Positions 46,716 to 55,664 of a stretch of DNA of 64,000 nucleotides are shown one piece after another. The DNA lies in assembly GCF_037860775.1 (NCBI RefSeq), contig NZ_JBBEWC010000001.1:434001-498000 (forward strand), read 5' to 3'. The notes below the pieces were generated by a model that worked only from the letters and a program-made list of their open reading frames with translations, was not told where the DNA came from and ran no database searches. The translations under genes were made by a program, and so were the position numbers. The DNA is from Emticicia soli. GTDB lineage: Bacteria > Bacteroidota > Bacteroidia > Cytophagales > Spirosomataceae. Numbering within the stretch: the stretch's first letter is position 1; the number at the start of each line of letters is the position of its first letter.

Positions 46716-47858
46716 GAACCATAAATTAATCAATGCCGATTTGCCGATATAAGGGGTTGCTCGTGCCGAATCGCTCAATATAATAGTTGAGCCGTCGGCA
46801 CCTAAATCCCATAGCTTTCCTTGCAGAAAAACATTGATTCCTTTATTTACACCTGCTTCTTGCTTGGCCCGTGTACCCATAGCATATTTTACCCAAGCTT
46901 CGCCTAACGAGATTTTGCCAACATCGGCCTTGGCATCTTCTGGCGTTTCTGCGCCCGAATAACCACTCCAGGGCTTTTGCCAGTAGCCAATGCCAGTAGA
47001 ATACGAGGGAGTTATCACAAAATCAACACCTTTGTTTTTCAAAACTTTATAGGCATCAGAAAACCATGCATCGGCGCAAATCAGTACGCCCATTCTGCCA
47101 ACAGAAGTTTCAAAAACAGGAATATCGGCTGGTTTTATCGGGCAAATAAACCCTAGTTCGTCGGCTGTTGGGAATGCTTTCTTAATCAGACTAGGGTTTA
47201 TCTGACCATTTGGCTCAAAAACTACCGACGTATTGTACAATTGTCCTTTTCCTGTTTTCAATACGCCATTCTCAACACTTGGCTCGGGCAATAAAACAGA
47301 ACCTGCTACAATTGTTACCTGATATTCTTTTGCCAAGCCCGAAAAAACCTGTTGATAGGCTTTTGCAATAGCAGGGGCTTTCATGGCAAAAACACTGTAT
47401 TTTACTATATCTTTCACTTCGTCTGGGGCGCTTACATAGGTTTTCAGAAACTTACCTGCATTTCGTAGCACCATTGTTTGTAAACCCTCTTCTATTTTCG
47501 GCGTATTATAGATACTTTCTTTTTCGTGTAGCGTTACCAACCACGTACCCAGATATTCGGGGAATACAACGATTGTTTTGTTCGGAATCAGCCAGTTCTT
47601 CTTCTTGGTTTCTTCCAGATAGAAGCGCATTTTTTTAGCAAAATTATCTTCCGAAGCATAGTCAATTGGTTCCATAAATGCTTGTATACCTATCACATTG
47701 CCCTTATCTGTAGAATCTCCATAGGCTTCGGTTATATCTACTCTAAAGGTTTGAGGTGCATCAGAACCAATGCCAATATTAGACCACAAAAAATAAATAG
47801 TGATACACAAAAATACAATTGTAGCTAAGGCTATAGATATTTTTTTGGCAGTTTTCAT
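46713..47858 (-). CDS. Membrane-anchored carbon-nitrogen hydrolase (nitrilase superfamily)
   Basis: A 381-residue protein with an N-terminal membrane segment (about 9-27) and a nitrilase-fold domain facing the periplasm. The catalytic triad is E101 in VVFPEYLG, a Lys in LIKKAFPTADE, and the Cys of GVLICADAW. It lacks the multi-helix region of Lnt apolipoprotein acyltransferase. Substrate could be an amide or nitrile outside the cytoplasm; nothing in the neighbourhood specifies it. Confidence 0.88.
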   Translation of the reverse strand: MKTAKKISIALATIVFLCITIYFLWSNIGIGSDAPQTFRVDITEAYGDSTDKGNVIGIQAFMEPIDYASEDNFAKKMRFYLEETKKKNWLIPNKTIVVFPEYLGTWLVTLHEKESIYNTPKIEEGLQTMVLRNAGKFLKTYVSAPDEVKDIVKYSVFAMKAPAIAKAYQQVFSGLAKEYQVTIVAGSVLLPEPSVENGVLKTGKGQLYNTSVVFEPNGQINPSLIKKAFPTADELGFICPIKPADIPVFETSVGRMGVLICADAWFSDAYKVLKNKGVDFVITPSYSTGIGYWQKPWSGYSGAETPEDAKADVGKISLGEAWVKYAMGTRAKQEAGVNKGINVFLQGKLWDLGADGSTIILSDSARATPYIGKSALINLWF

Positions 47859-47943
47859 CGTTTAGTAATGCGTAGGGGTAAAACAGAAGAATATTTGAAA
47901 GCAATTTCTAAAAAATATTAGGCTAAATCCTATAGATTTTTCG

Positions 47944-47951
47944 TAATTTTG
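47944..47951 (+). promoter_or_regulatory. Candidate -7 element of the purQ promoter
   Basis: TAATTTTG fits TAnnTTTG. The -33 zone is weak (TTAGG). The leader would be about 60 bases. Confidence 0.38.
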
Positions 47952-47983
47952 TGTAAAATTTCTTAATCATTCAAATTCAAATC

Positions 47984-48009
47984 AATCCTACGGATTCTTC
48001 TCTAGGATT
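47984..48009 (+). other. Small inverted repeat in the purQ leader
   Basis: AATCCTA and TAGGATT flank 12 bases and end seven bases before the purQ ATG. It could fold near the ribosome binding region; no regulator is known to me. Confidence 0.35.
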
Positions 48010-48016
48010 CTAGCTT

Positions 48017-48703
48017 ATGAAATTCGGCGTAGTAGTTTTTCCTGGTTCTAACTGTGAAGACGATACAGTTTTTACACTCCGACACAATCTCGGACAAGAA
48101 ATAGTTAAAATTTGGCACAAAGACCACGACCTGCAAGGTTGTGATTTTATCATATTACCGGGTGGATTCTCTTACGGAGATTACCTGCGTTCGGGAGCTA
48201 TTGCCCGTTTTTCTCCTGTAATGAATGAAGTTATAGCCCATGCCAACAAAGGCGGGTATGTAATGGGTATATGTAATGGTTTCCAGATTCTGGCAGAAGC
48301 CGGATTGGTACCGGGTGTTTTATTAAAAAACATTGAGCGTAAATATATCTGCCGCAATGTTTACTTAAAACCACAAAGTAGCTCGGCATTGCTTACTGCA
48401 GGTTTAGACCAAAGAGCCTACAAAATACCGATTGCGCATGGCGATGGTCGTTATTTTGCCGATGAAGATACTTTGAAACAAATCAACGATAATAATCAGG
48501 TTTTGTTCCGCTATTGCGACGAAGCCGGCAATATTGTTGCTGAGGCTAACCCAAATGGTAGTATCGAAAACATTGCTGGTGTAACCAATGCCGGAAAAAA
48601 TGTATTCGGTATGATGCCTCACCCTGAGCGTGCATCTGACGAAGCATTGGGCAATATTGATGGACGATTTATCTTAGAACAAGTTACACAAGTTTTAGCG
48701 TAA
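48017..48703 (+). CDS. purQ: Phosphoribosylformylglycinamidine synthase subunit PurQ
   Basis: The glutaminase subunit that supplies ammonia to PurL for FGAM formation in purine synthesis. The 228 residues have the class I amidotransferase fold: nucleophile C86 in MGICNGFQ, and the His-Glu pair in MMPHPERASDE. The N-terminus VVVFPGSNCEDD is typical. The presence of PurQ implies a separate small PurL and PurS, not the fused enzyme. Uridine kinase starts two bases after the stop. Confidence 0.95.
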   Translation: MKFGVVVFPGSNCEDDTVFTLRHNLGQEIVKIWHKDHDLQGCDFIILPGGFSYGDYLRSGAIARFSPVMNEVIAHANKGGYVMGICNGFQILAEAGLVPGVLLKNIERKYICRNVYLKPQSSSALLTAGLDQRAYKIPIAHGDGRYFADEDTLKQINDNNQVLFRYCDEAGNIVAEANPNGSIENIAGVTNAGKNVFGMMPHPERASDEALGNIDGRFILEQVTQVLA

Positions 48704-48705
48704 GT

Positions 48706-49317
48706 ATGAAGCCATACATTGTCGGAATTACGGGCGGGAGTGCGTCAGGAAAAACATACTTTTTGCATCAGCTATTAAGTTCTTTTTCTGCTGACGAAAC
48801 CTGCCTTATTTCTCAAGATAACTATTACCGTCCGAGGGCATTAGTGCCTAAAGACACTAATAATATTGAGAACTACGATTTACCGGAAGCCATAGATTTT
48901 GAACTATATGCCCGGCATGTAGAAGATTTAAAAAACGGAAAAGTTGTAGAGCAGAAAGAATATACATTCAATAATCCGAGCGTTGTTCCGAAGATTCTTA
49001 CGTTTAACCCTGCTCCTATTATAGTGGTTGAAGGTATTTTTGTTTTCCATTCGCCAGAGGTCTCTCGTTTGCTTGATTTAAAAGTATTTATTGATGCCCG
49101 TGAACACGTGAAAATTAAACGCCGCATTATAAGAGACGGAAACGAAAGAGGATACGACCTCACCGATGTGTTGTATCGTTGGGAAAACCACGTGGCACCA
49201 ACCTACGAAAAATTCATTGAGCCTACAAAATATGATGCCGACATCATCATTAACAATAATACTCACTTTGAAAAGGGCCTCGAGATACTCACAGCCTTCT
49301 TAAAAGCCAAATTATAA
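48706..49317 (+). CDS. udk: Uridine kinase
   Basis: Phosphorylates uridine and cytidine with ATP or GTP in pyrimidine salvage. The 203 residues match Udk. The P-loop GGSASGKT is at 10-17. SQDNYYRP, the NYDLPEAIDF substrate segment, VVEGIFVF and the RRIIRDGNERGYD lid fit the family. It directly follows purQ with a two-base gap, so the two are translated from one message. Confidence 0.94.
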   Translation: MKPYIVGITGGSASGKTYFLHQLLSSFSADETCLISQDNYYRPRALVPKDTNNIENYDLPEAIDFELYARHVEDLKNGKVVEQKEYTFNNPSVVPKILTFNPAPIIVVEGIFVFHSPEVSRLLDLKVFIDAREHVKIKRRIIRDGNERGYDLTDVLYRWENHVAPTYEKFIEPTKYDADIIINNNTHFEKGLEILTAFLKAKL

Positions 49318-49324
49318 GCCACTT

Positions 49325-49349
49325 AGCCCTCTAATAAGAGGGCTTTTTT
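49325..49349 (+). terminator. Terminator of purQ-udk
   Basis: An 8-bp GC-rich stem with loop AATA (49333-49336) and a following run of T. Confidence 0.88.
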
Positions 49350-49442
49350 GTGTATTTCAGCCCCGTAATTTCTACTAAAACAGGCACGTTTTTTGCTATA
49401 TTTTAAGTAAATGCTATTGAAAGAATTCGATACTATAAACTT

Positions 49443-50255
49443 ATGAAACGTTTTGCCTTTATCTTATCTGTAAGCCTTGTGGGCTTTATAGCTTCTTGTA
49501 CGCACGTAAGCGACGACGACATTGACCCCGATGCAGTATCTAAACTAGCTAAATGTCCGCTCCGAAGTATTTCTTCGCCCACTGGTGCTCCGTTTTATTC
49601 TTTTGAATATACCCTAAAACGCATCAAGAGAATTGTTACGCACGAGTCAGGTGAAGTTGCCACTACCTTTAATTATGATTCGAAAGACAGAATTGAAGAA
49701 ATGCTAATTAAAGTAGCCGACAATTCAGTAGAATACACTGTACTTTTTGACTATAACAACTCTGGCCAAATTAATAAATCAAGGACTTTTATACGGGATT
49801 TTCAATTTATGACTAATGAGTTTACTTACAGCGGTGACCATATCAGCAATGTAAGTACACAATTTGATATTTTTGGCAGCACCGTAAAAGGTAAAACAAG
49901 AGTAGAATATCAAGGCGACAATGTATCAAAAGTATTTACACAGATAGATGGTTTTCCAGAATTACTTACATTTGAAGGCATAAGTTATGATAATAAACCT
50001 CAGTTTCTGCCCACAGGTTACCGCACAATGGCTTTAGGTTTTATAGGCATTGCTAATAATTTCTTTGCTGCTTTTGGCAAAAATAACCCTACACAAGTAA
50101 AGGTTTATGACGATAACGGTAAACTGTTTGAAACCACCCAGACAAGTTATGAGTACGATAAAAATGGTATTGTAACAAGTGCCGAACAAACCCTTACCAA
50201 TGCCGATAATGTAGCAACAGTTCGTAAGATTATATTCGAATTTGTGTGTCTGTAA
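49443..50255 (+). CDS. Putative lipoprotein with YD-repeat-like beta structure
   Basis: A 270-residue protein with a clear lipobox (GFIASC, Cys about residue 19). The mature region has repeated beta units of the type FNYDSKDRIEEM, FDYNNSGQINKS, FTYSGDHISNV, VEYQGDNVSKV and YEYDKNGIVTSA. These resemble YD/RHS-like repeats found in Bacteroidota surface lipoproteins (similar to DUF4595-type proteins). Function unknown. It stands alone between the udk terminator and the cryptochrome gene. Confidence 0.8.
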   Translation: MKRFAFILSVSLVGFIASCTHVSDDDIDPDAVSKLAKCPLRSISSPTGAPFYSFEYTLKRIKRIVTHESGEVATTFNYDSKDRIEEMLIKVADNSVEYTVLFDYNNSGQINKSRTFIRDFQFMTNEFTYSGDHISNVSTQFDIFGSTVKGKTRVEYQGDNVSKVFTQIDGFPELLTFEGISYDNKPQFLPTGYRTMALGFIGIANNFFAAFGKNNPTQVKVYDDNGKLFETTQTSYEYDKNGIVTSAEQTLTNADNVATVRKIIFEFVCL

Positions 50256-50404
50256 GCCCTTTTCTTTTATTTCTGCTAATTAAGGTTTGAAAAGTGTATA
50301 TACTGGCGGATATTTGCACCATAAATATTTGTCAGCGACTATTGCTTGGCGTATAACAAGCGCTCAGAAGCAATAAAATACTATCATTTATCTTAATTAC
50401 ACTC

Positions 50405-51712
50405 ATGCAAAATATAATTTTCTGGTTCAGAAACGACTTACGACTACACGATAATGAAGCTTTTGTAGAAGCATCAAAGGCAGGAAATGTAATTCCGGTT
50501 TATGTGTTTGATGTCCGTTATTTTGAAAAAAACTTCCTGGGCTTTAAAAGAACAGGAGCTTTCAGAACAAAGTTCTTATTAGAGGCTGTTGAAGACCTTA
50601 GAAAAAATCTACAAGCAAAAGGCTCTGATTTAATTGTGAGAGTTGGCCGTGCAGAAGAAATAATAGCCCAGATAGCCGAAGATTTGGAAGCCACTGCCGT
50701 TTATGCCAGCAAAGAAGTAACACAAGACGAAACAACCATTGAGGCCTCACTCTCTAAGAAGTTAAAACCCCTGAATATAGAAATTGAACTTATCTGGACA
50801 GCCACGCTTTTCCATGCCCGTGACCTGACTTTTCAGATTAATTTCTTACCTAGTGTTTTTACTGATTTCCGTAAAAAAATTGAGTTGGCTACCAAAGTTC
50901 GTAAAACCATTGATACGCCCGGACAATTAAATAAAGTAGAAAACATTGAAGCAGGTAATATTCCTACTTTTCAGGTTTTAGGATTTGATACCGAACCTGT
51001 TATTGATGAGCGTACTGCATTTAACTATAAAGGGGGCGAAACAACAGGGCTCGCAAGATTACAAGAGTACTTGTGGGATAAAAACCTGCTTAAGACCTAC
51101 AAAGAAACCCGAAACGGAATGATTGGTGCCGACTATTCGTCTAAGCTATCGCCCTGGCTGAGTTTCGGCTGTATTTCGCCTCGTAAAGTATATGAAGAAG
51201 TAAAAAGATACGAAACTGAGGTAGTAGCCAATGAGTCGACCTACTGGCTTATTTTTGAACTTATATGGCGTGATTTCTTCTATTTTACTGCGCTCAAGTT
51301 TGGTACACGTATGTTTAAAGCCAGCGGTATTAAAAATGACCTCCTGCGGCAGTGGAGTCGTCAACGAGCTGTTTTTGACACTTGGGTAAAAGGCGAAACA
51401 GGCATACCTTTTATTGATGCCAATATGCGTGAAATTCAATTGACGGGTTATATGTCGAACCGAGGCAGACAAAACGTGGCTAGTTATCTGGCTAAAGAGT
51501 TGGGTATAGACTGGACCTGGGGCGCAGCCTACTTTGAAAGCGCATTGATTGATTACGACGTTTGTATTAACTGGGGCAACTGGAATTATGTGGCCGGTGT
51601 CGGCAACGACCCCCAAGCCAACCGTACATTTATAATTGAGCAACAAGCTAACTTATATGACCCAGAGCAGGCCTATGTAAAATTGTGGCTAGGCGAAAAT
51701 ACCCATTCATAG
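50405..51712 (+). CDS. Cryptochrome DASH / single-strand-type photolyase
   Basis: A 435-residue flavoprotein of the photolyase family. An N-terminal photolyase alpha/beta domain (IIFWFRNDLRLHDN) is followed by the FAD-binding helical domain. The DASH-type hallmark is DVCINWGNWNYVAGVGND near the C-terminus. GFKRTGAFRTKFLLEAV and WRDFFYFTALKFG also fit. Known members repair cyclobutane dimers in single-stranded or looped DNA with blue light and may act as sensors. A CarH-like light-sensing regulator is encoded about 46 kb away, a possible functional partner. Confidence 0.92.
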   Translation: MQNIIFWFRNDLRLHDNEAFVEASKAGNVIPVYVFDVRYFEKNFLGFKRTGAFRTKFLLEAVEDLRKNLQAKGSDLIVRVGRAEEIIAQIAEDLEATAVYASKEVTQDETTIEASLSKKLKPLNIEIELIWTATLFHARDLTFQINFLPSVFTDFRKKIELATKVRKTIDTPGQLNKVENIEAGNIPTFQVLGFDTEPVIDERTAFNYKGGETTGLARLQEYLWDKNLLKTYKETRNGMIGADYSSKLSPWLSFGCISPRKVYEEVKRYETEVVANESTYWLIFELIWRDFFYFTALKFGTRMFKASGIKNDLLRQWSRQRAVFDTWVKGETGIPFIDANMREIQLTGYMSNRGRQNVASYLAKELGIDWTWGAAYFESALIDYDVCINWGNWNYVAGVGNDPQANRTFIIEQQANLYDPEQAYVKLWLGENTHS

Positions 51713-51743
51713 CGATTTTTGCCCACTTATAACTATGTACTTC

Positions 51744-51773
51744 TTGCATATTATTTTCTAATTATTACATTTG
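51744..51773 (+). promoter_or_regulatory. Promoter of the lemA-TPM group
   Basis: TTG (51744-51746), 19 bases, TACATTTG (51766-51773). The transcript would start after the in-frame TTG at 51771, supporting ATG 51813. Confidence 0.65.
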
Positions 51774-51812
51774 AATAAAAATTATTGGTTTAAACACAAA
51801 ACTCTGTTAAAA

Positions 51813-52394
51813 ATGAAAAAAAGCACCTTGATTATAATTGGTATTGCATTAATTTTCTGTGTATATGGTTGTTCTTCTTACAATGGTTTGGTTGGTAAAG
51901 ACCAGGATGTAAAAGGGAAATGGGCAAATGTACAGACACAATATCAACGTCGTTCAGACCTTATTCCAAACTTAGTAAATACAGTAAAAGGTGCAGCCGA
52001 TTTTGAAAAAAGCACATTGACCCAAGTAATTGAAGCCCGTGCAAAAGCTACATCTATGCAAATTAGCCCCGATAACCTTACCCCTGAAAACATTCAGAAG
52101 TTTCAGGCTGCTCAAGACCAGTTAAGTGGTGCTTTGAGCCGTTTATTGGTATCAGTAGAGCAATATCCGCAATTAAAAGCTAATCAGAACTTCCTTGAGT
52201 TGCAATCTCAGCTAGAAGGCACCGAAAACCGTATCGGCGTAGCTCGTAACGATTTTAATGCTTCGGTTCAGACCTATAACTCGTCTGCATTAAGCTTTCC
52301 GACGGTGATATTTGCGAAAATATTCGGATTCAACGAGAAAGGGTTCTTCCAGGCTTCAGATGCTGCACAGTCAGCACCAACGGTTAAGTTTTAA
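51813..52394 (+). CDS. lemA: LemA-family protein
   Basis: A 193-residue membrane-anchored helical protein. A hydrophobic N-terminus runs to YGCSS, a possible lipobox, followed by the LemA signature WANVQTQYQRRSDLIPNLVNTVKG and long helices including VEARAKA-like and FNASVQTYN segments. The biochemical role of LemA is not established. It is followed by two TPM-domain genes on the same strand, a conserved association in Bacteroidota. The frame from TTG 51771 is longer but lies at the promoter, so ATG 51813 is used. Confidence 0.9.
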   Translation: MKKSTLIIIGIALIFCVYGCSSYNGLVGKDQDVKGKWANVQTQYQRRSDLIPNLVNTVKGAADFEKSTLTQVIEARAKATSMQISPDNLTPENIQKFQAAQDQLSGALSRLLVSVEQYPQLKANQNFLELQSQLEGTENRIGVARNDFNASVQTYNSSALSFPTVIFAKIFGFNEKGFFQASDAAQSAPTVKF

Positions 52395-52480
52395 TCTCGC
52401 AAGCATATTATATGCACTTACAGGGCTTTATAATCCTGTAAGTGCTATTTATTTTTCAGAAAATCTTATCTCTTACAATC

Positions 52481-52915
52481 ATGTTTCTGACAGAGACCGC
52501 TAAAGAAAGGATAGTAAAGGCTATTAAAGATGCAGAACTCAATACTTCAGGAGAAATAAAGGTTCATGTAGAAGACATCTGCCCTACCGACGATGCAGTT
52601 GCCCGTGCCAAACAGGTGTTTCAGTACCTATGCCTTGATAGAACAGCCCAACGCAATGGCGTGTTGTTTTATCTGGCTTACGAGAGCCATAAATTTGCTA
52701 TACTAGGCGATATGGGTATCGATAAAGTTGTACCTATCAATTTCTGGGAAGGAATCAGAGACAGTATGAGACAGTATTTTTTGCAGGAAGACTTTGCAGG
52801 AGGCTTGCAAATGGGTATTCGTGAAGCAGGCAACCAGCTAAAGAAATTTTTTCCGTATCATCAGGACGACATCAATGAGATTTCTGATGATATTTCAACA
52901 GACCCTATACCTTAG
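52481..52915 (+). CDS. TPM-domain protein, cytoplasmic-type
   Basis: A 144-residue protein without a signal peptide. The TPM_phosphatase domain spans nearly all of it: LTETAKERIVKAIKDAE, SGEIKVHVED, NGVLFYLAYESHKFAILGD and WEGIRDSMRQYF. The frame starting at 52442 adds a hydrophobic stretch from an untypical leader; ATG 52481 begins MFLTETAKERI as in relatives. It lies between lemA and a second TPM gene; the next start is five bases after its stop. Confidence 0.87.
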   Translation: MFLTETAKERIVKAIKDAELNTSGEIKVHVEDICPTDDAVARAKQVFQYLCLDRTAQRNGVLFYLAYESHKFAILGDMGIDKVVPINFWEGIRDSMRQYFLQEDFAGGLQMGIREAGNQLKKFFPYHQDDINEISDDISTDPIP

Positions 52916-52920
52916 CCGTA

Positions 52921-53673
52921 ATGTTAAAAAAACTTTTCATATTACTACTCTTAGTCAGAGGCGTTGTCTTTGCACAGGATATTCCCGAAAAACCGAATCC
53001 TGCCCGCTTTGTCAACGACTTTGTAGGTGGCCTTTTGAGCCAGAGCGAAACAAATCAACTGGAAACGAAGCTCAAGGCTTATTATGACACTACCTCTACG
53101 CAAATTGCTATTGTTATTGTTAAAAGCGTTCAGCCTTACGATATCAGCGAGTATGCCTTTAAACTAGGGCGAGCATGGGGCGTAGGCGAAAAAGGCAAAA
53201 ACAACGGTGTTATCATACTGTGGGCACCCGGCGACAGAAAGGTGTTTATTGCCACCGGATATGGCATGGAGGGTGCTCTTACTGATGCATACAGCAAGCG
53301 TATCATAGAACAAGACATAAAGCCGAATTTTAAAGAACTACGGTATTACGAAGGACTGAATGCGGCTGTAGATAAAATTATTAATTATGCCAAAGGCGAG
53401 TACCAAGCAGATGCTGACGACGAAGACGGTGGCGGCTGGTTTTTTATCGTGCTTGTTATCATCATCATCTTTATAGTTCTTGCTTTTTTAGGCAGAGGTA
53501 AAGGTGGCAATAATAGCAATCGTGGCGGTGGAGGCTGGATTCCTTACACTACTTACACAGGCTGGGGAAGTTCTTCTGGTGGCTGGTCGAGTGGTGGTGG
53601 CGGAGGAGGCGGTGGAGGCTTCGATTTTGGCGGAGGAGATTTTGGTGGCGGTGGCGCCGGAGGGGACTATTAG
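52921..53673 (+). CDS. TPM-domain membrane protein with Gly-rich tail
   Basis: A 250-residue exported protein. Signal peptide to about residue 19 (VFAQ), a periplasmic TPM domain at about 30-155 (QIAIVIVKSVQPYD, GKNNGVIILWAPGDRK, GYGMEGALTDA), an acidic linker, one membrane helix at about 173-192, and a C-terminus dominated by Gly and Ser. The Gly-rich tail is normal for this family. It follows the shorter TPM gene by five bases. Its stop overlaps the stop of the convergent lipoprotein gene. Confidence 0.9.
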   Translation: MLKKLFILLLLVRGVVFAQDIPEKPNPARFVNDFVGGLLSQSETNQLETKLKAYYDTTSTQIAIVIVKSVQPYDISEYAFKLGRAWGVGEKGKNNGVIILWAPGDRKVFIATGYGMEGALTDAYSKRIIEQDIKPNFKELRYYEGLNAAVDKIINYAKGEYQADADDEDGGGWFFIVLVIIIIFIVLAFLGRGKGGNNSNRGGGGWIPYTTYTGWGSSSGGWSSGGGGGGGGGFDFGGGDFGGGGAGGDY

Positions 53674-54209
53674 TCCCCTTTTATTTTGCCTTCAACACTA
53701 AAGGGCTTCTTCTCGCCTATAAATAATTGCTGATAACCCTCTATTTTATAATTCTTCAATTTATTATCCGCAAAGTCTGCACTAAGTTTTTTATCTGATT
53801 CATACAGATAATTATTGGTATTCATGCTGGCCTCTATATGCTTTGGCAAATCGTTGGCATCAAATTCTATTGTTAGCTGCTTTACAGGCATTTTCTCGCC
53901 CTCTTTTAGCTGATAAGTAAGCTTTTTATCTTTTGTGTCAACTAGGTAGGCCGATTGATACGATTGCTTGTTGAGGTCGGCTTGCAGAAACAGCTCCAGT
54001 TCTTTGTTCCAGTCAATATCTTTGGTCTCGATACGCTCATTTTTATCTTTAACAGCTAGTGTTTTTTCAACCATAGGCTTTTTGGCCGACAACTCGGTAA
54101 TTTGCTGATTCAGCAGTCCGGCAAGGTCATAATAAGTTTTTGAGTGTATTTTGTTTTCGCTATTGGTACAGGCAGCTAAAAAAATGAACAGAATTAGTAA
54201 TATGCGCAT
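53670..54209 (-). CDS. Putative lipoprotein of unknown function
   Basis: A 179-residue protein starting at ATG 54209, with a clear lipobox LAAC at about residue 14. The mature part is predicted to be mixed, with beta segments in the second half (KLTYQLKEGEKMPVKQLTIEF). I do not recognise the family. The longer frame from 54344 would put 45 residues before the signal peptide. Its stop overlaps the TPM gene stop by four bases. Confidence 0.75.
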   Translation of the reverse strand: MRILLILFIFLAACTNSENKIHSKTYYDLAGLLNQQITELSAKKPMVEKTLAVKDKNERIETKDIDWNKELELFLQADLNKQSYQSAYLVDTKDKKLTYQLKEGEKMPVKQLTIEFDANDLPKHIEASMNTNNYLYESDKKLSADFADNKLKNYKIEGYQQLFIGEKKPFSVEGKIKGD

Positions 54210-54290
54210 CTGGATTAGAAAAGAGATAAAGTTTTGTGTATAACGCAATTTGTGGGTGTAGACGTTCCTGAATAGATTAGATACCCCTAT

Positions 54291-54325
54291 AAAAAAACTT
54301 GACCCCACCGCCAGAAGCAGTGGGG
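54291..54325 (-). terminator. Terminator of the 54401-54862 gene
   Basis: On the minus strand a 6-bp GC stem (54325-54320 with 54308-54303), an 11-base loop, then TCAAG and seven T. Confidence 0.72.
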
Positions 54326-54400
54326 TAAGCGTCCATCTATTCAACCCTAACCTATTAAACTATGAAAAACTTAATATTTTATTCTTTGCTAAGTTGAGCC

Positions 54401-54862
54401 TTAGCGACCTAACATTTCAACCACAACCGGGCTTACTGTGTTTTCTGGTTCAACTGGCCCAACATTCGATTGGTAATTCCACAGCACATTGATGATTTTT
54501 GTTGTAGCTACTACTTTGTTTCTCCAAGCCTTTGCCTCATCGCCACGTAAATCTGCTACTTTTTCTTCAATTCTGCTTGCTGCTTCGTTAAATGCTGCTT
54601 TTTGTGTTGAGCTCAATGCCATAAATTTGGCTGGTGAGTTATTATACAATTTCACAACATTTACAAATATAACCCAATCTTCGGTCTTTACAAATTTTTT
54701 CGCCTTTTTCGACATGAAGTTAGCGAAATTTACTTCAGCTCCTTTAACCAACATCACTTCTCCTTTAGCTGAATCTCGGTCATTTGCATTTATGATATTT
54801 GCAGAAAATAATAATGACCCAAATGTAACTGCAAATATAACTGATTTAACTGAAATTTTCAT
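54401..54862 (-). CDS. Small exported helical protein of unknown function
   Basis: A 153-residue protein with a signal peptide (to about residue 26, IINANDR) and a mature helical, Lys/Ala-rich region. I do not recognise the family. It has its own strong promoter (54898-54929) and terminator, which supports it as a real gene expressed alone. Confidence 0.72.
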   Translation of the reverse strand: MKISVKSVIFAVTFGSLLFSANIINANDRDSAKGEVMLVKGAEVNFANFMSKKAKKFVKTEDWVIFVNVVKLYNNSPAKFMALSSTQKAAFNEAASRIEEKVADLRGDEAKAWRNKVVATTKIINVLWNYQSNVGPVEPENTVSPVVVEMLGR

Positions 54863-54897
54863 TGTTTTGTTCTATTTTTATATCGTGGATGATGATG

Positions 54898-54929
54898 CAA
54901 AACTACAGCGAAAATTAATATAATCCAAA
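54898..54929 (-). promoter_or_regulatory. Promoter of the small exported protein gene
   Basis: The minus strand reads TTTG (54929-54926), 20 bases, TAGTTTTG (54905-54898), one of the best consensus matches in the window. Confidence 0.7.
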
Positions 54930-55103
54930 TGCCGTTCTCATTCAAACACCAAACATTGTTCTAATTTTATTTGTCATAGACACTTAAAATCAGAATATTA
55001 GACAATTAACAGAAATTACAACAAAATTTTATTCGCATTAGAAAAGTACAACTTATATATTATTCTAATTTTGGCCAACATAAAAATTCTTTAAAAAATA
55101 CAA

Positions 55104-55664
55104 TCATTCGTTGAAAAAATTCATTGTTCGCTCTACCCCAATCGTACAAAAACTGGTAATTATGTCGTCCGCTCGGTCTAATCTTGCGACCAATTGGCTC
55201 ATTTCGTCTTCGTTGAAAGCTTCTAAAACGTAATTTACTTGCCTTCCGGCATGGAAATTACTGCCTATGCCGAAGCGTAGCCGATTATAATTTTGTGTAC
55301 CCAGTTTTTCTTCAATATTTCGTAAACCGTTCTGCCCACCATGCGAACCTTTGGTCTTTAGGCGTAGTTTGCCAAAGGGTAGCGCAAGGTCGTCGCATAT
55401 TACTAAAAGGTTTTCAACGGGTATCTTCAAGGCCTGTAACCAATAGTTTACAGCATTGCCGCTTAGATTCATATAAGTAGTAGGCTTTATGCAATGTATT
55501 TGCTTGCCTTTATATTTAAACTCGGCCGTATAGGCGAGCCTTTCCATTTTAAAAGAAAAGTCATTTTGCGCAGCCAGACGGTCAAGCACCATAAAACCCA
55601 CATTGTGACGAGTAAAAGCATATTCAGGACCAATGTTTCCGAGCCCGGCAATGAGATATTTCAT
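55104..55664 (-). CDS. pth: Peptidyl-tRNA hydrolase
   Basis: Releases tRNA from prematurely dropped peptidyl-tRNA. The 186 residues from ATG 55664 (MKYLIAGLGNIGPEY) match the family. H20 in TRHNVGFM is catalytic; TTYMNLSGNAV, CDDLALPFGKLRLK and GSHGGQNGLRNIEEKLG are family motifs. The longer frame from 55766 adds an unrelated N-terminus. It is divergent from pyrR. Confidence 0.95.
   Translation of the reverse strand: MKYLIAGLGNIGPEYAFTRHNVGFMVLDRLAAQNDFSFKMERLAYTAEFKYKGKQIHCIKPTTYMNLSGNAVNYWLQALKIPVENLLVICDDLALPFGKLRLKTKGSHGGQNGLRNIEEKLGTQNYNRLRFGIGSNFHAGRQVNYVLEAFNEDEMSQLVARLDRADDIITSFCTIGVERTMNFFNE

Noticed and set aside
51146..51646. 166-residue open frame on the minus strand inside the cryptochrome gene
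   Set aside because: Antisense to the conserved FAD-binding domain, with no family match.
53520..53670. Gly-rich GGT/GGC repeat considered as a separate repeat element
   Set aside because: It is simply the coding sequence of the Gly-rich tail normal for TPM membrane proteins.
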